Of a stretch of 64,000 bases of DNA, positions 41,616 through 52,400 are shown one piece after another. Each line of letters opens with the position of its first letter. Within the stretch, counting starts at the first letter, position 1. Under the pieces are notes generated by a model. That model saw nothing but the letters and a program-made list of their open reading frames with translations, was not told the DNA's origin and ran no database searches. The stretch is taken from the NCBI GenBank assembly GCA_030654395.1, contig JAURXM010000095.1, positions 1 through 64,000 of the forward strand, in the 5' to 3' direction. The stretch is from Aquabacterium sp. (GTDB taxonomy: Bacteria > Pseudomonadota > Gammaproteobacteria > Burkholderiales > Burkholderiaceae_C). The position numbers and the translations under genes are program-made.

Positions 41616-43867
41616 CCGCGCTGGTATCAAGGCGCCAGTTCCTGATCACCGGGGCCGCGGTGTCGGGCGGTTTGCTGGTCGGTTGCGGCAAGCCCAGTGC
41701 GGTCGACAGATTGGGCCACAGTGAGTTCCCGGTTGATGCGGGGCAAGTGGCGCTCAATGGCTGGGTCAAAATTTCACCCGATGGTTTGGTGACGGTGGCG
41801 GTGCCCAGGTCTGAAATGGGGCAGGGCGTGATGACGGCCTTGCCCATGCTTTTGGTGGAAGAGTTGGATGCACGCTGGGAAGACGTGCGCGTCGAGCAAG
41901 CGCCTGTCGCGCGTATCTACGCCAACTCAACGTTGATGCTCAACATGGTGCCCTTCCATGCTGATGATGACAGCGTGTTGGCTCGCATGGTCAAAGGCAG
42001 TGTCCAGCGCTTGGGCTACATGTTGTCGCTGCAAGTGACGGGGGGCTCGACCAGCATCCGTGATGCGTGGGAGCCCTTGCGTTTGGCCGGTGCCACAGCA
42101 CGCGCCTTGTTGGTGCAAGCCGCAGCGCAGCGATGGGGTATTGCACCAGCTGATTGCCAAGTCGCGGATGGCCAAGTCATCCATGGCAAGACCGGTGCCA
42201 AGTTGGGCTTTGGTGAGTTGGCCCATGAGGCCGCAGCTTTGAGTCCACCGTCCGATGTGCCCTTCAAGGATCCTGCCAAATACAAGTTGATTGGCAAGCC
42301 CATACAACGCAATGACATCCCTGCCAAGGTGGATGGCTCTGCCGTGTTCGGTATTGATGTGCGCGTCGAAGACATGGTCTATGCAGCCTTGGCGCAGTCA
42401 CCCGTTTTTGGCGCCAAGGTGGCGTCGTTTGATGACACGGCCGTGCGCCAGCGCAGGGGTGTGATCAAGGTGTTGCAGATCCCGCAAGGTGTGGTGGTCG
42501 TGGCTGACAGCTGGTGGCGTGCCAAGCAGGCGCTGGCCGAGCTGAAAATCACCTATGCCCCATCGCCAAACGACCGTATCTCGTCGGCTGATATTGCTCA
42601 AAAATTCAAGTCAGAGTTGGCGACGCAAAAAGGGTTTTCGTACAGCACCAAGGGTGATGCGGCTGAGGCCATGAAGCAGTCTGCCAAGGTGATAGAGGCC
42701 ACCTATTGGGCGCCGTATCTGGCCCATGCCGCGATGGAGCCTGTCAACTGCGTGGCCCAAGTCAAGGATGGCCAGGTTGAAGTTTGGTGCTCGACCCAGT
42801 CACCCTCCTTGGCCAAGTGGAAGGCCAGTCAAGTGGCCGGTGTCGACAGCGACAAGGTGACCTTGCATGTACCCTATCTGGGTGGAGGCTTTGGCCGTCG
42901 GCTGGAGGTGGACATGGTCGAGCAAGCCGTGGCCATTGCCAAACAGCTTGATGGCCGCGCAGTCAAAATGCTGTGGACGCGTGAAGAGGACATGCAGCAC
43001 GACATGTATCGCCCTGCAGCACTGTCCGAGTTCAAGGCTGCCGTTGATGCACAAGGTCGCGTGACAGCTTGGTCCAACAAGGTGGTGGCCCAGTCCATGG
43101 GCTTTGATGCCATGAGGCGTTTGTTGCCATCGATGGCATCCAATACACCGGATAAAAATCAGATTGAAGGGGCGTTTGACATCCCTTATGCCTTTGACCA
43201 TATCGACGTCAAGCAGATACGCCCTGAGGTTCACGTGCCCGTGGGTGCATGGCGCAGTGTTGGTCACTCCTACAACGCTTTTTTTACCGAAAGTTTTGTG
43301 GACGAGTTGGCTTACGCCGTGGGCCAAGACCCCTGTGCCTATAGACGCAGTTTGTTGAATGCACACCCGCGTCACAAAGCGGTTCTCGACTTGGCTGCCA
43401 ACAAGGCCGCATGGGGGACGCCATTGCCAGCAGGGCATGCACGAGGCATCGCTTTGCACGAATCCTTCGGGTCGATTTGTGCGCAAGTCGCGGAGGTCTC
43501 CATCGTCTCAGGGCAGGTCAAAGTGCACCGTGTGGTCTGCGTCATTGACTGCGGTGTGGTGGTCAACCCAGACACGGTCGAGGCTCAGATGCAAAGCGCC
43601 ATCGTGTTTGGCTTGAGTGCCGCCTTGTTTGGTGAGATCACCGTGGCCAATGGCCGTATCGAGCAAAGCAGCTTTCCCAGTTACGACGTGCTGCACCTGG
43701 CACAGATGCCCGTGATCGAGACCCATATTGTGCCGAGCACAGCCTCTCCCGGTGGCGTTGGTGAGCCGGGCACGCCACCCATCGCGCCAGCTGTGACCAA
43801 TGCCTTGTACGCGCTGACCAAGCAACGCATCCGGTCTTTGCCTATCCGATTGGCCCATGCACAGTAA
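41612..43867 (+). CDS. iorB: Molybdopterin-dependent oxidoreductase large subunit, Tat-exported
   Basis: Catalytic subunit of 751 residues in the IorB/aldehyde dehydrogenase group that lacks the FAD subunit. The twin-arginine signal is [20 protein letters not shown] near residue 6. The Mo-pterin domains carry [38 protein letters not shown] and the catalytic-glutamate segment [20 protein letters not shown] at the end. The usual electron acceptor of this group is a cytochrome c. Export to the periplasm is inferred from the Tat motif. The small subunit lies in front; the maturation genes xdhC and mocA follow. Confidence 0.92.
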   Translation: MTALVSRRQFLITGAAVSGGLLVGCGKPSAVDRLGHSEFPVDAGQVALNGWVKISPDGLVTVAVPRSEMGQGVMTALPMLLVEELDARWEDVRVEQAPVARIYANSTLMLNMVPFHADDDSVLARMVKGSVQRLGYMLSLQVTGGSTSIRDAWEPLRLAGATARALLVQAAAQRWGIAPADCQVADGQVIHGKTGAKLGFGELAHEAAALSPPSDVPFKDPAKYKLIGKPIQRNDIPAKVDGSAVFGIDVRVEDMVYAALAQSPVFGAKVASFDDTAVRQRRGVIKVLQIPQGVVVVADSWWRAKQALAELKITYAPSPNDRISSADIAQKFKSELATQKGFSYSTKGDAAEAMKQSAKVIEATYWAPYLAHAAMEPVNCVAQVKDGQVEVWCSTQSPSLAKWKASQVAGVDSDKVTLHVPYLGGGFGRRLEVDMVEQAVAIAKQLDGRAVKMLWTREEDMQHDMYRPAALSEFKAAVDAQGRVTAWSNKVVAQSMGFDAMRRLLPSMASNTPDKNQIEGAFDIPYAFDHIDVKQIRPEVHVPVGAWRSVGHSYNAFFTESFVDELAYAVGQDPCAYRRSLLNAHPRHKAVLDLAANKAAWGTPLPAGHARGIALHESFGSICAQVAEVSIVSGQVKVHRVVCVIDCGVVVNPDTVEAQMQSAIVFGLSAALFGEITVANGRIEQSSFPSYDVLHLAQMPVIETHIVPSTASPGGVGEPGTPPIAPAVTNALYALTKQRIRSLPIRLAHAQ

Positions 43868-44870
43868 CGAGCACGAGGTGCTTGATCAAGCGCTGCGCTG
43901 GCATCAAGCCGGACAGCGCAGCGTCTTGGTGACCGTGTTGCGCACCTTTGGCGCCAGTCCGCGCCCGCCTGGCGCCATGGCCGTGATCAGTGAGAAAGGC
44001 CTGATCAAGGGCTCCGTATCCGGTGGTTGTGTGGAAGACGATCTGGTGCATGAGGTGATGAGCGGGCACTTCTGGGCTGCCCAAGCGCCTGATGCGCCCA
44101 AGGTAGCTGTGCGTGTTTATGGGCGCGATGCCGCCGAGCGTGAACGCTATCGCCTGCCTTGCGGCAACGCCTTGCGCTTGGCGATTGAGCCATTCTGGCA
44201 GCCTGATCTGATTGAGCAAGCATGGCGGGCCATTTGTGCACAACAAACCGTAGCCAGACGGGTCGATTACGCCTCCGGTCTGATGACCTTGCTGAGCGGA
44301 TCGGGGCAGCTTGACTTCACGGATGACGCACACAGCCTGACCCATGTGTTGGGGCCACGCAGGCGTTTGTTGATCATTGGCGCAACCGAGCTCAGTCTCT
44401 ATTTGTTGCCCATTGCGCAGTCCTTGGGATACGCGGTGACGGTGTGCGATCCACGCACCGAGTACACGGGGGGCTGGCACGCCCCGGATGCGACGCTTTG
44501 GCACACCATGCCGGATGACGCTGTGGTGGCCTTTGCCTGTGATGAGCGCACCGCAGTCGTCACCGTGACCCATGATCCTAAATTGGATGACCTCGCCTTG
44601 ATGGAGGCGCTGAAGTCGCGGGCTTTTTATGTGGGCGCACTGGGCTCGACCATCACCAACACGCGGCGCAAGGCCCGCCTGCGTGAGTTCGATCTGAGCG
44701 CCGATCAGGTGGCCGCCTTGCGAGGCCCTGTGGGCTTGCACATTGGCTCACGCTCGCCCGCCGAAATCGCCGTGTCGATCGCGGCCGAGTTGATCCAAGT
44801 CTCGCGCATGATCGAAAACGGCTGCTGTGTCGGCACCAGCACCAGCACACCATGCGCATCGCCGGGTTGA
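43857..44870 (+). CDS. XdhC/CoxI family molybdenum cofactor maturation protein
   Basis: Cytoplasmic chaperone of 337 residues that sulfurates Mo-cofactor and inserts it into xanthine-oxidase-type enzymes. The N-terminal XdhC domain reads [22 protein letters not shown] and [15 protein letters not shown]. The C-terminal Rossmann domain reads [32 protein letters not shown] and [18 protein letters not shown], then [20 protein letters not shown]. It overlaps the large subunit gene by 11 bases and the mocA-like gene by 19. Confidence 0.93.
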   Translation: MHSNEHEVLDQALRWHQAGQRSVLVTVLRTFGASPRPPGAMAVISEKGLIKGSVSGGCVEDDLVHEVMSGHFWAAQAPDAPKVAVRVYGRDAAERERYRLPCGNALRLAIEPFWQPDLIEQAWRAICAQQTVARRVDYASGLMTLLSGSGQLDFTDDAHSLTHVLGPRRRLLIIGATELSLYLLPIAQSLGYAVTVCDPRTEYTGGWHAPDATLWHTMPDDAVVAFACDERTAVVTVTHDPKLDDLALMEALKSRAFYVGALGSTITNTRRKARLREFDLSADQVAALRGPVGLHIGSRSPAEIAVSIAAELIQVSRMIENGCCVGTSTSTPCASPG

Positions 44871-45430
44871 TCTTGGCTGCAGGCCAGTCCTCCCGATTTG
44901 GCAGCGACAAACGGCAAGCTGTGCTGCCTGATGGCCGCAGCATGCTCGACGCCGTCGTGGCGCAGTACACCGAGGTGTTTGATGTTGTGTGGTTGGTCGT
45001 CGGCCCGCTTGATGCTTTTGCTCCCGACGTCGCCAAGCGGCATGGCGCACAGTGCCTTGTCAACGAGCAGGCTGGTCTGGGCATGGGCCACTCGCTGGCT
45101 TGTGGCGCCAAGACCTTGCTGACGCACATGGATGTGACGGGGGTTGTTGTGGGCTTGGCGGACATGCCTGCTATCGCCAGCGAGACTTTGTTGGCATTGC
45201 GGCAAGCACTCAGCATGCGCTCGCAAGCTGTGGTGCCCGTCTATCGTGGCCAACTTGGCCAGCCACGTGGCTTGCCTCGCAGTTGTTTTGCTGCCTTGTG
45301 TCAACTGACGGGGGATCAGGGTGCACGCCAGTTGCTGGACTGGCACCAAGTCGAGGCGATCCATGTCGATGACCCAGGCGTGCTGCTGGATGTCGATCGG
45401 CCTCAAGATCTCGCCAAGCTGCGCAGCTAG
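44852..45430 (+). CDS. mocA: Molybdenum cofactor cytidylyltransferase-like nucleotidyltransferase
   Basis: Transfers CMP to molybdopterin, making the MCD form that xanthine-oxidase-type enzymes use. 192 residues with the N-terminal motif [15 protein letters not shown] (the LAAGxSxRxG signature) and the acceptor-side GLADMPAIASETL. The last part has VPVYRGQLGQPRGLPRSCF, as in MocA. Gene order IorA–IorB–XdhC–MocA makes a self-contained maturation set. Confidence 0.9.
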   Translation: MRIAGLILAAGQSSRFGSDKRQAVLPDGRSMLDAVVAQYTEVFDVVWLVVGPLDAFAPDVAKRHGAQCLVNEQAGLGMGHSLACGAKTLLTHMDVTGVVVGLADMPAIASETLLALRQALSMRSQAVVPVYRGQLGQPRGLPRSCFAALCQLTGDQGARQLLDWHQVEAIHVDDPGVLLDVDRPQDLAKLRS

Positions 45431-45466
45431 TAACATGGCAGGGCTGCACTGCTGAGACCTGCTTTC

Positions 45467-48400
45467 ATGACCACACTTGCCCCTGCCTCCACCAACCCAT
45501 CCCGCTGGGCACGCTGGGGACGCTTGCCTTTGGCCTTGCTCGCTGTGGTGGCATTATGGATCGGCGTCGTCGGTGCGTGGTTGCCCAGCTTCTTGCGCCC
45601 GCGCATCGAGGCTGCAGCCACGCAAGCGCTGGGCGAGCCCGTGGTCATCCATGACTTGCACATCCACCCCCTGAGCTGGGTCGTGGCGCTTGATGGCCTG
45701 CGTGTCGGGCCCGCTGCTTTGCCCATTCTGCAAGTGCAGAAACTGGAGGTACAGCTGTCGCTGGAGTCTCTCTGGAGACTGGCCCCCGTATTGCGACGCG
45801 TCAGTGTGGTCAAACCTGATCTCTGGATTGAGCGCCAGTCGGCCAATACATTCAACTTTTCGGCCTTGTTGGCTCGCCTGCAGGCTCAGCCTCAATCTGC
45901 CCCAGTAGACAGTGGGCCAGCGCGCTTCGCTGTGTTCAACATCGTTTTGCAAGACGGCGTGGTGCGTTACACAGACCGTGTTCTGGGGCAGTCGCACCGC
46001 ATTGACCAGTTGCACCTGGGCGTGCCCTTTGTGTCTAGCCTGCCCAGCCATATCCAGGTTGAGGTTCAGCCTTCATTGTCAGCGCACGTGGACGGCAGCC
46101 CCATCCAGATCAAAGGCTCAGCCTTGCCTTTTTATGGTGAAGGCTTTCATGCACAAGTCCAGCTGAATGCGGATGGCATGGATGTACCTCATTGGCTCAT
46201 GGCGGTGCAGCCCTTTTTACCTGCTGACTTGCAGATCAAGGCGCAAAGCGGTCGGCTTGATACGGCATTGACGGTGCAGTTTGATGCCCGTCAGCCACCT
46301 GCTGTGCCGCGTTTGGCGATACAAGGCGGCTTCAAGCTCAGTCAGCTGGATGTGGGTATGGTGTTGCCCGCTGCGGCGGGCGTGAGCCGTGCTGATACGG
46401 CATGGACTACTTTGGCTGTGGACGGGGTCGATGCGCTGCCTTTGGAGCGGCAGGTGCATGTAGGCTCTATCGCGCTAGACGGTGTGCGTCTTCAAGCTTT
46501 GCTCGCACCCGCACCCGCACAACGCCCATTGGGGCAGAAACAGCAGCCCGCCACATCTGGGGCGCCTTGGGCTTGGCGGGTGGGTAAACTGCGCATCAAC
46601 ACGGGTAGCCTGTCTTTGCAGCCTCAAAATGACATGGCCAAAGACAAAGCGTGGCCCACTGTGGCCGCGCTGCGTATCAGCGCAGAGGGCCTCAGTTCAG
46701 ATAAATCGGCCGTGCCCGCCAGTTGGCACCTTGAGGTTCGCGATGATTTGGACGCCAGCTTGCTCGCACAAGGGCATGTTCAGCTTGCCAAACAATTGGT
46801 GGATGGCCATATCAACCTAGACAAGCTGCCACTCCAAGGGTGGTTGCGCCCCTTGTCTCGCGTGGTCCCACTGCCGCTGCAGGTCAAGCAAGGGCAGTTG
46901 GCGGTTCAGGCGCAGTTCAGCGCCCGCTTGAAAACAGCATCGGCCTTGGAGCCTGCGCAAGCACGTTTGCTTTCAGGCCATGTGCGGTTGAGCCAGCTCA
47001 ATGCCGTCCCCTTGAATGCAAAGGGCGGCGACCACCTTCAGTTCGACAGCCTGAGCGTGGATGGCATACAAGCCCAGGTGGATATGAGCACGCGCACGAG
47101 CAAGCCCAATGATAAGGACTCGGCGAGCGCCCTGAACGGCATCACCATCGAACGCCTTGATATAGCCAAGTTGGATGCAGCAATCACCCGTGGGGTAAAG
47201 GGTGATTTTTTTGGCCTGCCCATCAACGCAGGCGCCAGCAAGCAGGCGCCTGCGGCATCACAGGCTCAAGCTCAGATGGCGCTCAAGGCCTTGACCTGCG
47301 CGGATTGCTTGATCCGCTTCACGGATCAAGCGGTCAGTCCATCGGCACAGTTCGAGCTCAAGCAAACCAGCCTGAATCTGGCGGACCTGTCCCATGACCT
47401 GAGTCGCCCGATCAAGCTCGATGTGAGCACCGTTGCACAAGGCCGGGGTCGGGTTCAGATCACGGGTGCCTTGACGCCGGAACCCTTGTCTTTGAATGCC
47501 CGAGTGCGTATCTCAGGGCTGGATCTGGCTGCCGTTCAACCCTATATTGACCCGATGGCCAACATTCGGCTGGTCGCAGCACGCGCGCAGGTCGACGGGC
47601 AGGTTGACCTGCAAGCAGAAGCTCAAGGTGGCCTGAAGGCGCGTTACAAAGGGCGTTTGGGCATAGGTGAGTTGCGTGTGCAAGATCGCGTCAACGACGC
47701 TGATTTTTTGAAGTGGCAGGCCTTGACGCTGGATGGGGTCGACATGGCCTGGGCCAACCAAACGTTGGACGCTGATCTGGGGCGCATCGCTTTACAGGAC
47801 TTTTACGGACGCGTCATCATCAACCCGGACGGTCATTTGAATCTGGCCGGGATCATGCGACACGAGGCAGGGGCTGAACCACGCTCTTTGACCACGCCCC
47901 AAGCCAAAGCGGCCAGCGCCCCCGATGCGCTGCCTGCACCGGCTAAAGTGGCACAAGCCACGTCCACCGCACCCAAACTGCGTTGGCAGCAGGTGCGGCT
48001 CAGCAAAGGGCGTATCGACTTCACTGACAACTTCATCAAACCCAATTACTCGGCGCATTTGACTCAGCTAGAAGGGGATGTGTCGGCTGTGGCATCGAGC
48101 CGACCAGACCCCGCCACGATCAATGTGTCCGCCGCTGTGGACGATGGGGCGCCCCTGTTGATCACAGGCCAAGTCAACCCGTTAGGACCCAAGCTTTATA
48201 CCGATATCCAAGGCTCTGCCAAAGGCATTGAGCTCACACGGTTGACACCTTACGCCGCACGCTACGCGGGCTACGGCATCGACAAAGGCACGCTGTCTGT
48301 CACGGTGCACTACAAGGTGGATGGTGGCAAGCTGGAGGCAAGTAATCAGATATTTTTGGATCAATTGACCTTTGGCGACAAGGTGGATAGCCCTGATGCG

Positions 48401-49138
48401 ACCGATTTACCTGTGCGTTTTGCGGTATCGCTGCTCCAAAACCGCAAAGGTGAGATCGATGTCAACTTGCCCATCTCTGGCTCCTTGGATGACCCTGAGT
48501 TTTCCGTGGGCGGCATCATTTGGCACGTTTTGGCCAATTTGATCACCAAAGCGGTGACAGCGCCTTTTGCTTTGCTGGGGGGTGGTGATGCGGGTGAGTT
48601 GGGCTATGTGCCCTTTGATCCGGGCTCAAGCAGTTTGACGGGTGCCGCCCAAAAAGTACTCGACACGCTGGCGAGCAAGCTCAATGACCGCCCCGGCCTG
48701 AAACTGGAGGCCACAGGCCGCGCTGACCCAGCCCAAGACGCACAAGGCTTGAGGCAGCGCTATCTGGACGCTTTGCTGAGGGCTGCTAAAGCGCGTTCAG
48801 CCAGCCAAGCGCCCGCCGATGTCCAGATCGAACCCGGTGAGCAGTCGATTTGGTTGGCTGCAGCCTACAAAGCAGCTGGCATACCCAAACCCACCAACCT
48901 GATTGGGCTTGCCAAGACATTGCCCGACAAGGACATGGCTGCATTGCTGATGGCCAGTGCACCAGTGGGGGCAGAGGCACTGCAGTCTTTGGCAAATCAG
49001 CGAGGCGATCAAGTCAAAGCCTATCTGGCCAACAAGATGCCACCAGAGCGTGTTTTGTTGACCGCATCCAAGGTGGGGGCTGTGGGCTTGTCGGATGACA
49101 AAGGCCCCCTCAGCCGCGTGCAGTTCGAGATCAAGTAA
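45467..49138 (+). CDS. Giant DUF748 / AsmA-like envelope protein
   Basis: A 1223-residue protein anchored by one N-terminal membrane helix (LPLALLAVVALWIGVVGAWLPSFL, about 19–42). The rest is predicted to be periplasmic and beta-rich: an AsmA-like repeat pattern of amphipathic strands with YTDRVLGQSHRIDQLHL, FTDQAVSPSAQFELKQTSLNL and FTDNFIKPNYSAHLTQLEGD, the typical DUF748 phrases. The C-terminus (after YVPFDPGSSSLTGAAQKVLDTLASKLNDRPGLKLEATGRADP) looks like a reduced OmpA-type segment. AsmA/DUF748 proteins are thought to form grooves that move lipid between membranes. Confidence 0.87.
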   Translation: MTTLAPASTNPSRWARWGRLPLALLAVVALWIGVVGAWLPSFLRPRIEAAATQALGEPVVIHDLHIHPLSWVVALDGLRVGPAALPILQVQKLEVQLSLESLWRLAPVLRRVSVVKPDLWIERQSANTFNFSALLARLQAQPQSAPVDSGPARFAVFNIVLQDGVVRYTDRVLGQSHRIDQLHLGVPFVSSLPSHIQVEVQPSLSAHVDGSPIQIKGSALPFYGEGFHAQVQLNADGMDVPHWLMAVQPFLPADLQIKAQSGRLDTALTVQFDARQPPAVPRLAIQGGFKLSQLDVGMVLPAAAGVSRADTAWTTLAVDGVDALPLERQVHVGSIALDGVRLQALLAPAPAQRPLGQKQQPATSGAPWAWRVGKLRINTGSLSLQPQNDMAKDKAWPTVAALRISAEGLSSDKSAVPASWHLEVRDDLDASLLAQGHVQLAKQLVDGHINLDKLPLQGWLRPLSRVVPLPLQVKQGQLAVQAQFSARLKTASALEPAQARLLSGHVRLSQLNAVPLNAKGGDHLQFDSLSVDGIQAQVDMSTRTSKPNDKDSASALNGITIERLDIAKLDAAITRGVKGDFFGLPINAGASKQAPAASQAQAQMALKALTCADCLIRFTDQAVSPSAQFELKQTSLNLADLSHDLSRPIKLDVSTVAQGRGRVQITGALTPEPLSLNARVRISGLDLAAVQPYIDPMANIRLVAARAQVDGQVDLQAEAQGGLKARYKGRLGIGELRVQDRVNDADFLKWQALTLDGVDMAWANQTLDADLGRIALQDFYGRVIINPDGHLNLAGIMRHEAGAEPRSLTTPQAKAASAPDALPAPAKVAQATSTAPKLRWQQVRLSKGRIDFTDNFIKPNYSAHLTQLEGDVSAVASSRPDPATINVSAAVDDGAPLLITGQVNPLGPKLYTDIQGSAKGIELTRLTPYAARYAGYGIDKGTLSVTVHYKVDGGKLEASNQIFLDQLTFGDKVDSPDATDLPVRFAVSLLQNRKGEIDVNLPISGSLDDPEFSVGGIIWHVLANLITKAVTAPFALLGGGDAGELGYVPFDPGSSSLTGAAQKVLDTLASKLNDRPGLKLEATGRADPAQDAQGLRQRYLDALLRAAKARSASQAPADVQIEPGEQSIWLAAAYKAAGIPKPTNLIGLAKTLPDKDMAALLMASAPVGAEALQSLANQRGDQVKAYLANKMPPERVLLTASKVGAVGLSDDKGPLSRVQFEIK

Positions 49139-49417
49139 AAAAACCAAAGGCCCTGACCATTTCTGATCGGGGCCTTCGGACCTGAGTTTAAGCAGGTATT
49201 GGATGACAGCGTTTGTGCTTGAAGCTTTTCACGGTGTCTGTGTATTGATCCGCCGGTGTTCACGAATGAACAAGTCGTGAGGAATACTGCAATCTGACTA
49301 CTCGTTACGGCTATATTTCTCTAGAATTGACACCATTGTCTCGGTGGTCACGGTTATTTTTCTGAACTGATTCTTAAAAATACCTGAATAGTGCTTTTGA
49401 ACGTGCTCAAGTGGCCG
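49139..49417. other. Intergenic region with hairpin and AT-rich promoter candidate
   Basis: AAAGGCCC (49146–49153) pairs with GGGGCCTT (49169–49176). The A-run lies on the 5' side, so the classical U-tract form is for transcripts of the minus strand; read on the plus strand it still is a stable hairpin 8 bases after the DUF748 stop. The part from 49270 to 49400 is AT-rich and probably carries the promoter of the giant signalling gene. Confidence 0.45.
49141..49177 (-). terminator. Rho-independent-type hairpin (U-tract on minus strand)
   Basis: The stem AAAGGCCC / GGGGCCTT with a 15-base loop is followed on the minus strand by GGTTTTTTTT. It would stop minus-strand transcripts entering the DUF748 gene and may act weakly in the plus direction. 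Confidence 0.5.
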
Positions 49418-52400
49418 ATGATTGGCCTTAACAACATCAGAACGGCTGGCGAACACGTGTTAAACGGTAGTTACCACTTTGATCGCTTTGAGCTGCGGCT
49501 GGCAGAGCGGTTGTTGTATTTGGATGGCGCGCCCACCAGCTTGGGTGCGCGCGCCGTTGATCTTTTGACAGTATTGGTGTCGGCGCAAGGGCGGTTGGTC
49601 AGCAAGCCGGAGTTAATGGACCGCGTATGGCCTAATTTGGTTGTAGAAGAAAACAACCTGCAGGTTCAGATATCAGCGCTGCGTAAATTGGTGGGCGCCA
49701 AAGCCATCGCCACCGTGCCTGGTCGCGGCTACCGGTTTTGCTTGCCAGTTCAGTCTGATTCGGACATCGCAGCGCAAGCTGATCAGCTCACAGAACTCGC
49801 ACCGTTTCAAACAGGTTTTTCTGATGCGCTGTCTGTGCTGCCTGCTCAGGCATCTCGCTTATGGGGGCGAGATGCCGATTTGGCTGATTTGGAATCACAA
49901 CTTCCGGCCTCATTGATCACGGTGGTTGGGCAGGCCGGTATCGGTAAAACCGCTTTTGCCTTGGCTGTTGCACATGCCTGGCGCCTGAAAAGCAAAGACG
50001 GCGCCGCGTGGGTCGAGCTGGCCGGCATTTCAGATGCGCAATTGGTGGTGTCACTTGTGGCACAGGGTTTGGGCTTGCCATCGGGTGGCCTAGACCCTTT
50101 GAATACACTGGTGCTGGCCCTCAAGCCATTGCAGGTTTTGCTTGTCATTGATAACGCCGAACACGTGCTGGATGCCGTGGCGCGCTTGGTTCAGGCTGTG
50201 GTGGTGGGGGCCCCTGACGTACAGATATTGGTAACCAGCCAATTGCCCCTGAAGGTGGCCGGTGAACGCGTATTCCGATTAGGGCCTTTGCATGTGCCAG
50301 AGGCTGACGTGTCACCTGATGAAGCCATGCGGTCTGGCTCAGTCGCCTTGTTTGTCGATCAAGTGCAGGCCAGCGACCACCATTTTGAGTTGACCCAAGC
50401 ACATGTGGGCCGTGTTGTTGGCTTGTGCCGCCGCCTTGACGGGGTGGCGCTGGCCATCAAACTCGCAGCAGCCCGCGTGCCCTTGCTCGGCTTGCAAGGT
50501 GTGGAAGCTCACTTGGCTGAACGCTTCAGGCTGCTGCAAGGCAACAGCACTGTCACACCCTCGCGTCAGCAAACCTTGTTGGCCGCGCTGGATTGGAGTC
50601 ACGACCTGTTGTCACAACCTGAGCGCACGGTTTTCCGGCGCTTGGCTGTGCTGGCTGGCGGCTTCACGCTGGACTTGGCCAAGGCGTTGGCACACGACCA
50701 CAACCTAGACGAGTGGGCTGTCATCGACGTGCTGGGCGCTTTGGTTGACCGCTCTTTGGTGATGGCCGATGCGGGTGACTCGCCACGCTACCGTTTGCTC
50801 GACAGCATGCGCGACTACGCCGGGCTGAAATTAGTCGAATCAGGTGAATTACCTGATATCCGCAAACGCCATGCCGTGGTTTTGAGCACCATCATGGAGT
50901 CGGCTTACGAAGCCTATTGGACTCAGTCTGATGCCCAGTGGCTTGGGCGTTTCGGGCCTGAGGTAGACAACGTTCGCATGGCCATGGATTGGGCTTCTCA
51001 GCATGACCCTGCGCTGGCCATTCGCTTGTTAGGTGCGTCTGGTCCGCTGTTTTTGCTGCTGGGCTTGGCACCAGAGTGCCGCCAGCGAGGCAACGCCTTA
51101 GAGCCCATGGCCACCAGCTTGCAAGCGGGCGCTGAAGTGGCCCGTTTTTGGCTGGAGCGCAGTCGCTTGTACTGGGGGGTTGGCAACTCCTTGATGCATG
51201 ATTTTGCCTTGCGCGCCGCAGCGTCATACCGTGCTGCCGCCGACAAACGTGGCCTGTACTTGGCTTTGCGCTGCTTGGCTGGCAGTGGCGTGCTACCAGC
51301 CACACAGGCCTTGGGCGTACTCAGTGAAATGGCCACCCTAGAGCAAACCCATTGGCCTGCCCGCCTGTGTGCCCAGCGCCTGTTGGCTGAAATAGGGGTG
51401 CTTCGCTCGATCGAGCACATGGCGCAAGCGCGCCGCGTATGTCAAACCTTGCTGGTCAAAGCGCAGTCTGCTGGGCTAGACGGCGTGGTGTCAGCCACCT
51501 TGAGCGACTTGGCCTCGGTCAGCTTTGCTTTAGGTGATACCGAAACCGCTTTGGAAACCTGTCAGCAGATATTGGCCAATAGCCGCCATCGGCGTGACAA
51601 CTTTGTCTTGCATGCGCTGGCGATGGTGGCGTGCCTTGATTTCGTCAAGAGCGATCTGCCTGCTGCACGCGCCTCACTGACCAGCTTCATTGAAGCTTCA
51701 CGAAGCCGTGACTGGGAGTGGCTTGGCCTCTACGCCGGTTTATTGGCCTTGCTTGCCGCATTGGAGGGGCGCTTTGAGGCGGCCGCCCGTTTGATGGGGT
51801 TCGCAGCCGCGCTTATGGGCAGGTGGGCTCGCGTGACGTGCTCACCGTCTACGCTTGGTCTCGCGCCAGCGGTTTGGTGCAAGATCAACTCGATCCGCTT
51901 GTGCTGCAACGACTCAAAGACATCGGAGCCGGCATGGATGCTGAATCGGTGTGTACATGGGCCCTGTCGCCTCCGCCCGGTTGATCTTGTGGTGACGCGT
52001 CCCTTATCAGACACGCCTCTGATCAACATGTCAGACTGGCTGGCAGCGGTGGGGCTGGCCAAACTTGAGCCACTGCTGCGTGAGAACGGCATCGCCGAAG
52101 ACGTACTCAGCAGTTTGACCGAGGTCGACCTTGAGAAGCTGGGCTTGACACTGGGTGACCGAAAACGCCTGATGCGGGCCATCGGCGATTTGGATCAGTT
52201 GCCCCACTGGCCCGTCCCATCAAGCCAGACAGTGGCTCCGGCTCATACCGAGTTGCGGCAACTCACCATCATGTTTTGCGACTTGGTGGACGCCACCGCC
52301 TTGTGCGCCAGATTGACACCTGAGCAATGGCGTGAGGTTTTACTGGCCTACCAGCAGGCAGCCGTGGCCGTGATCACCCGTTGTGGCGGCACCGTTGCGC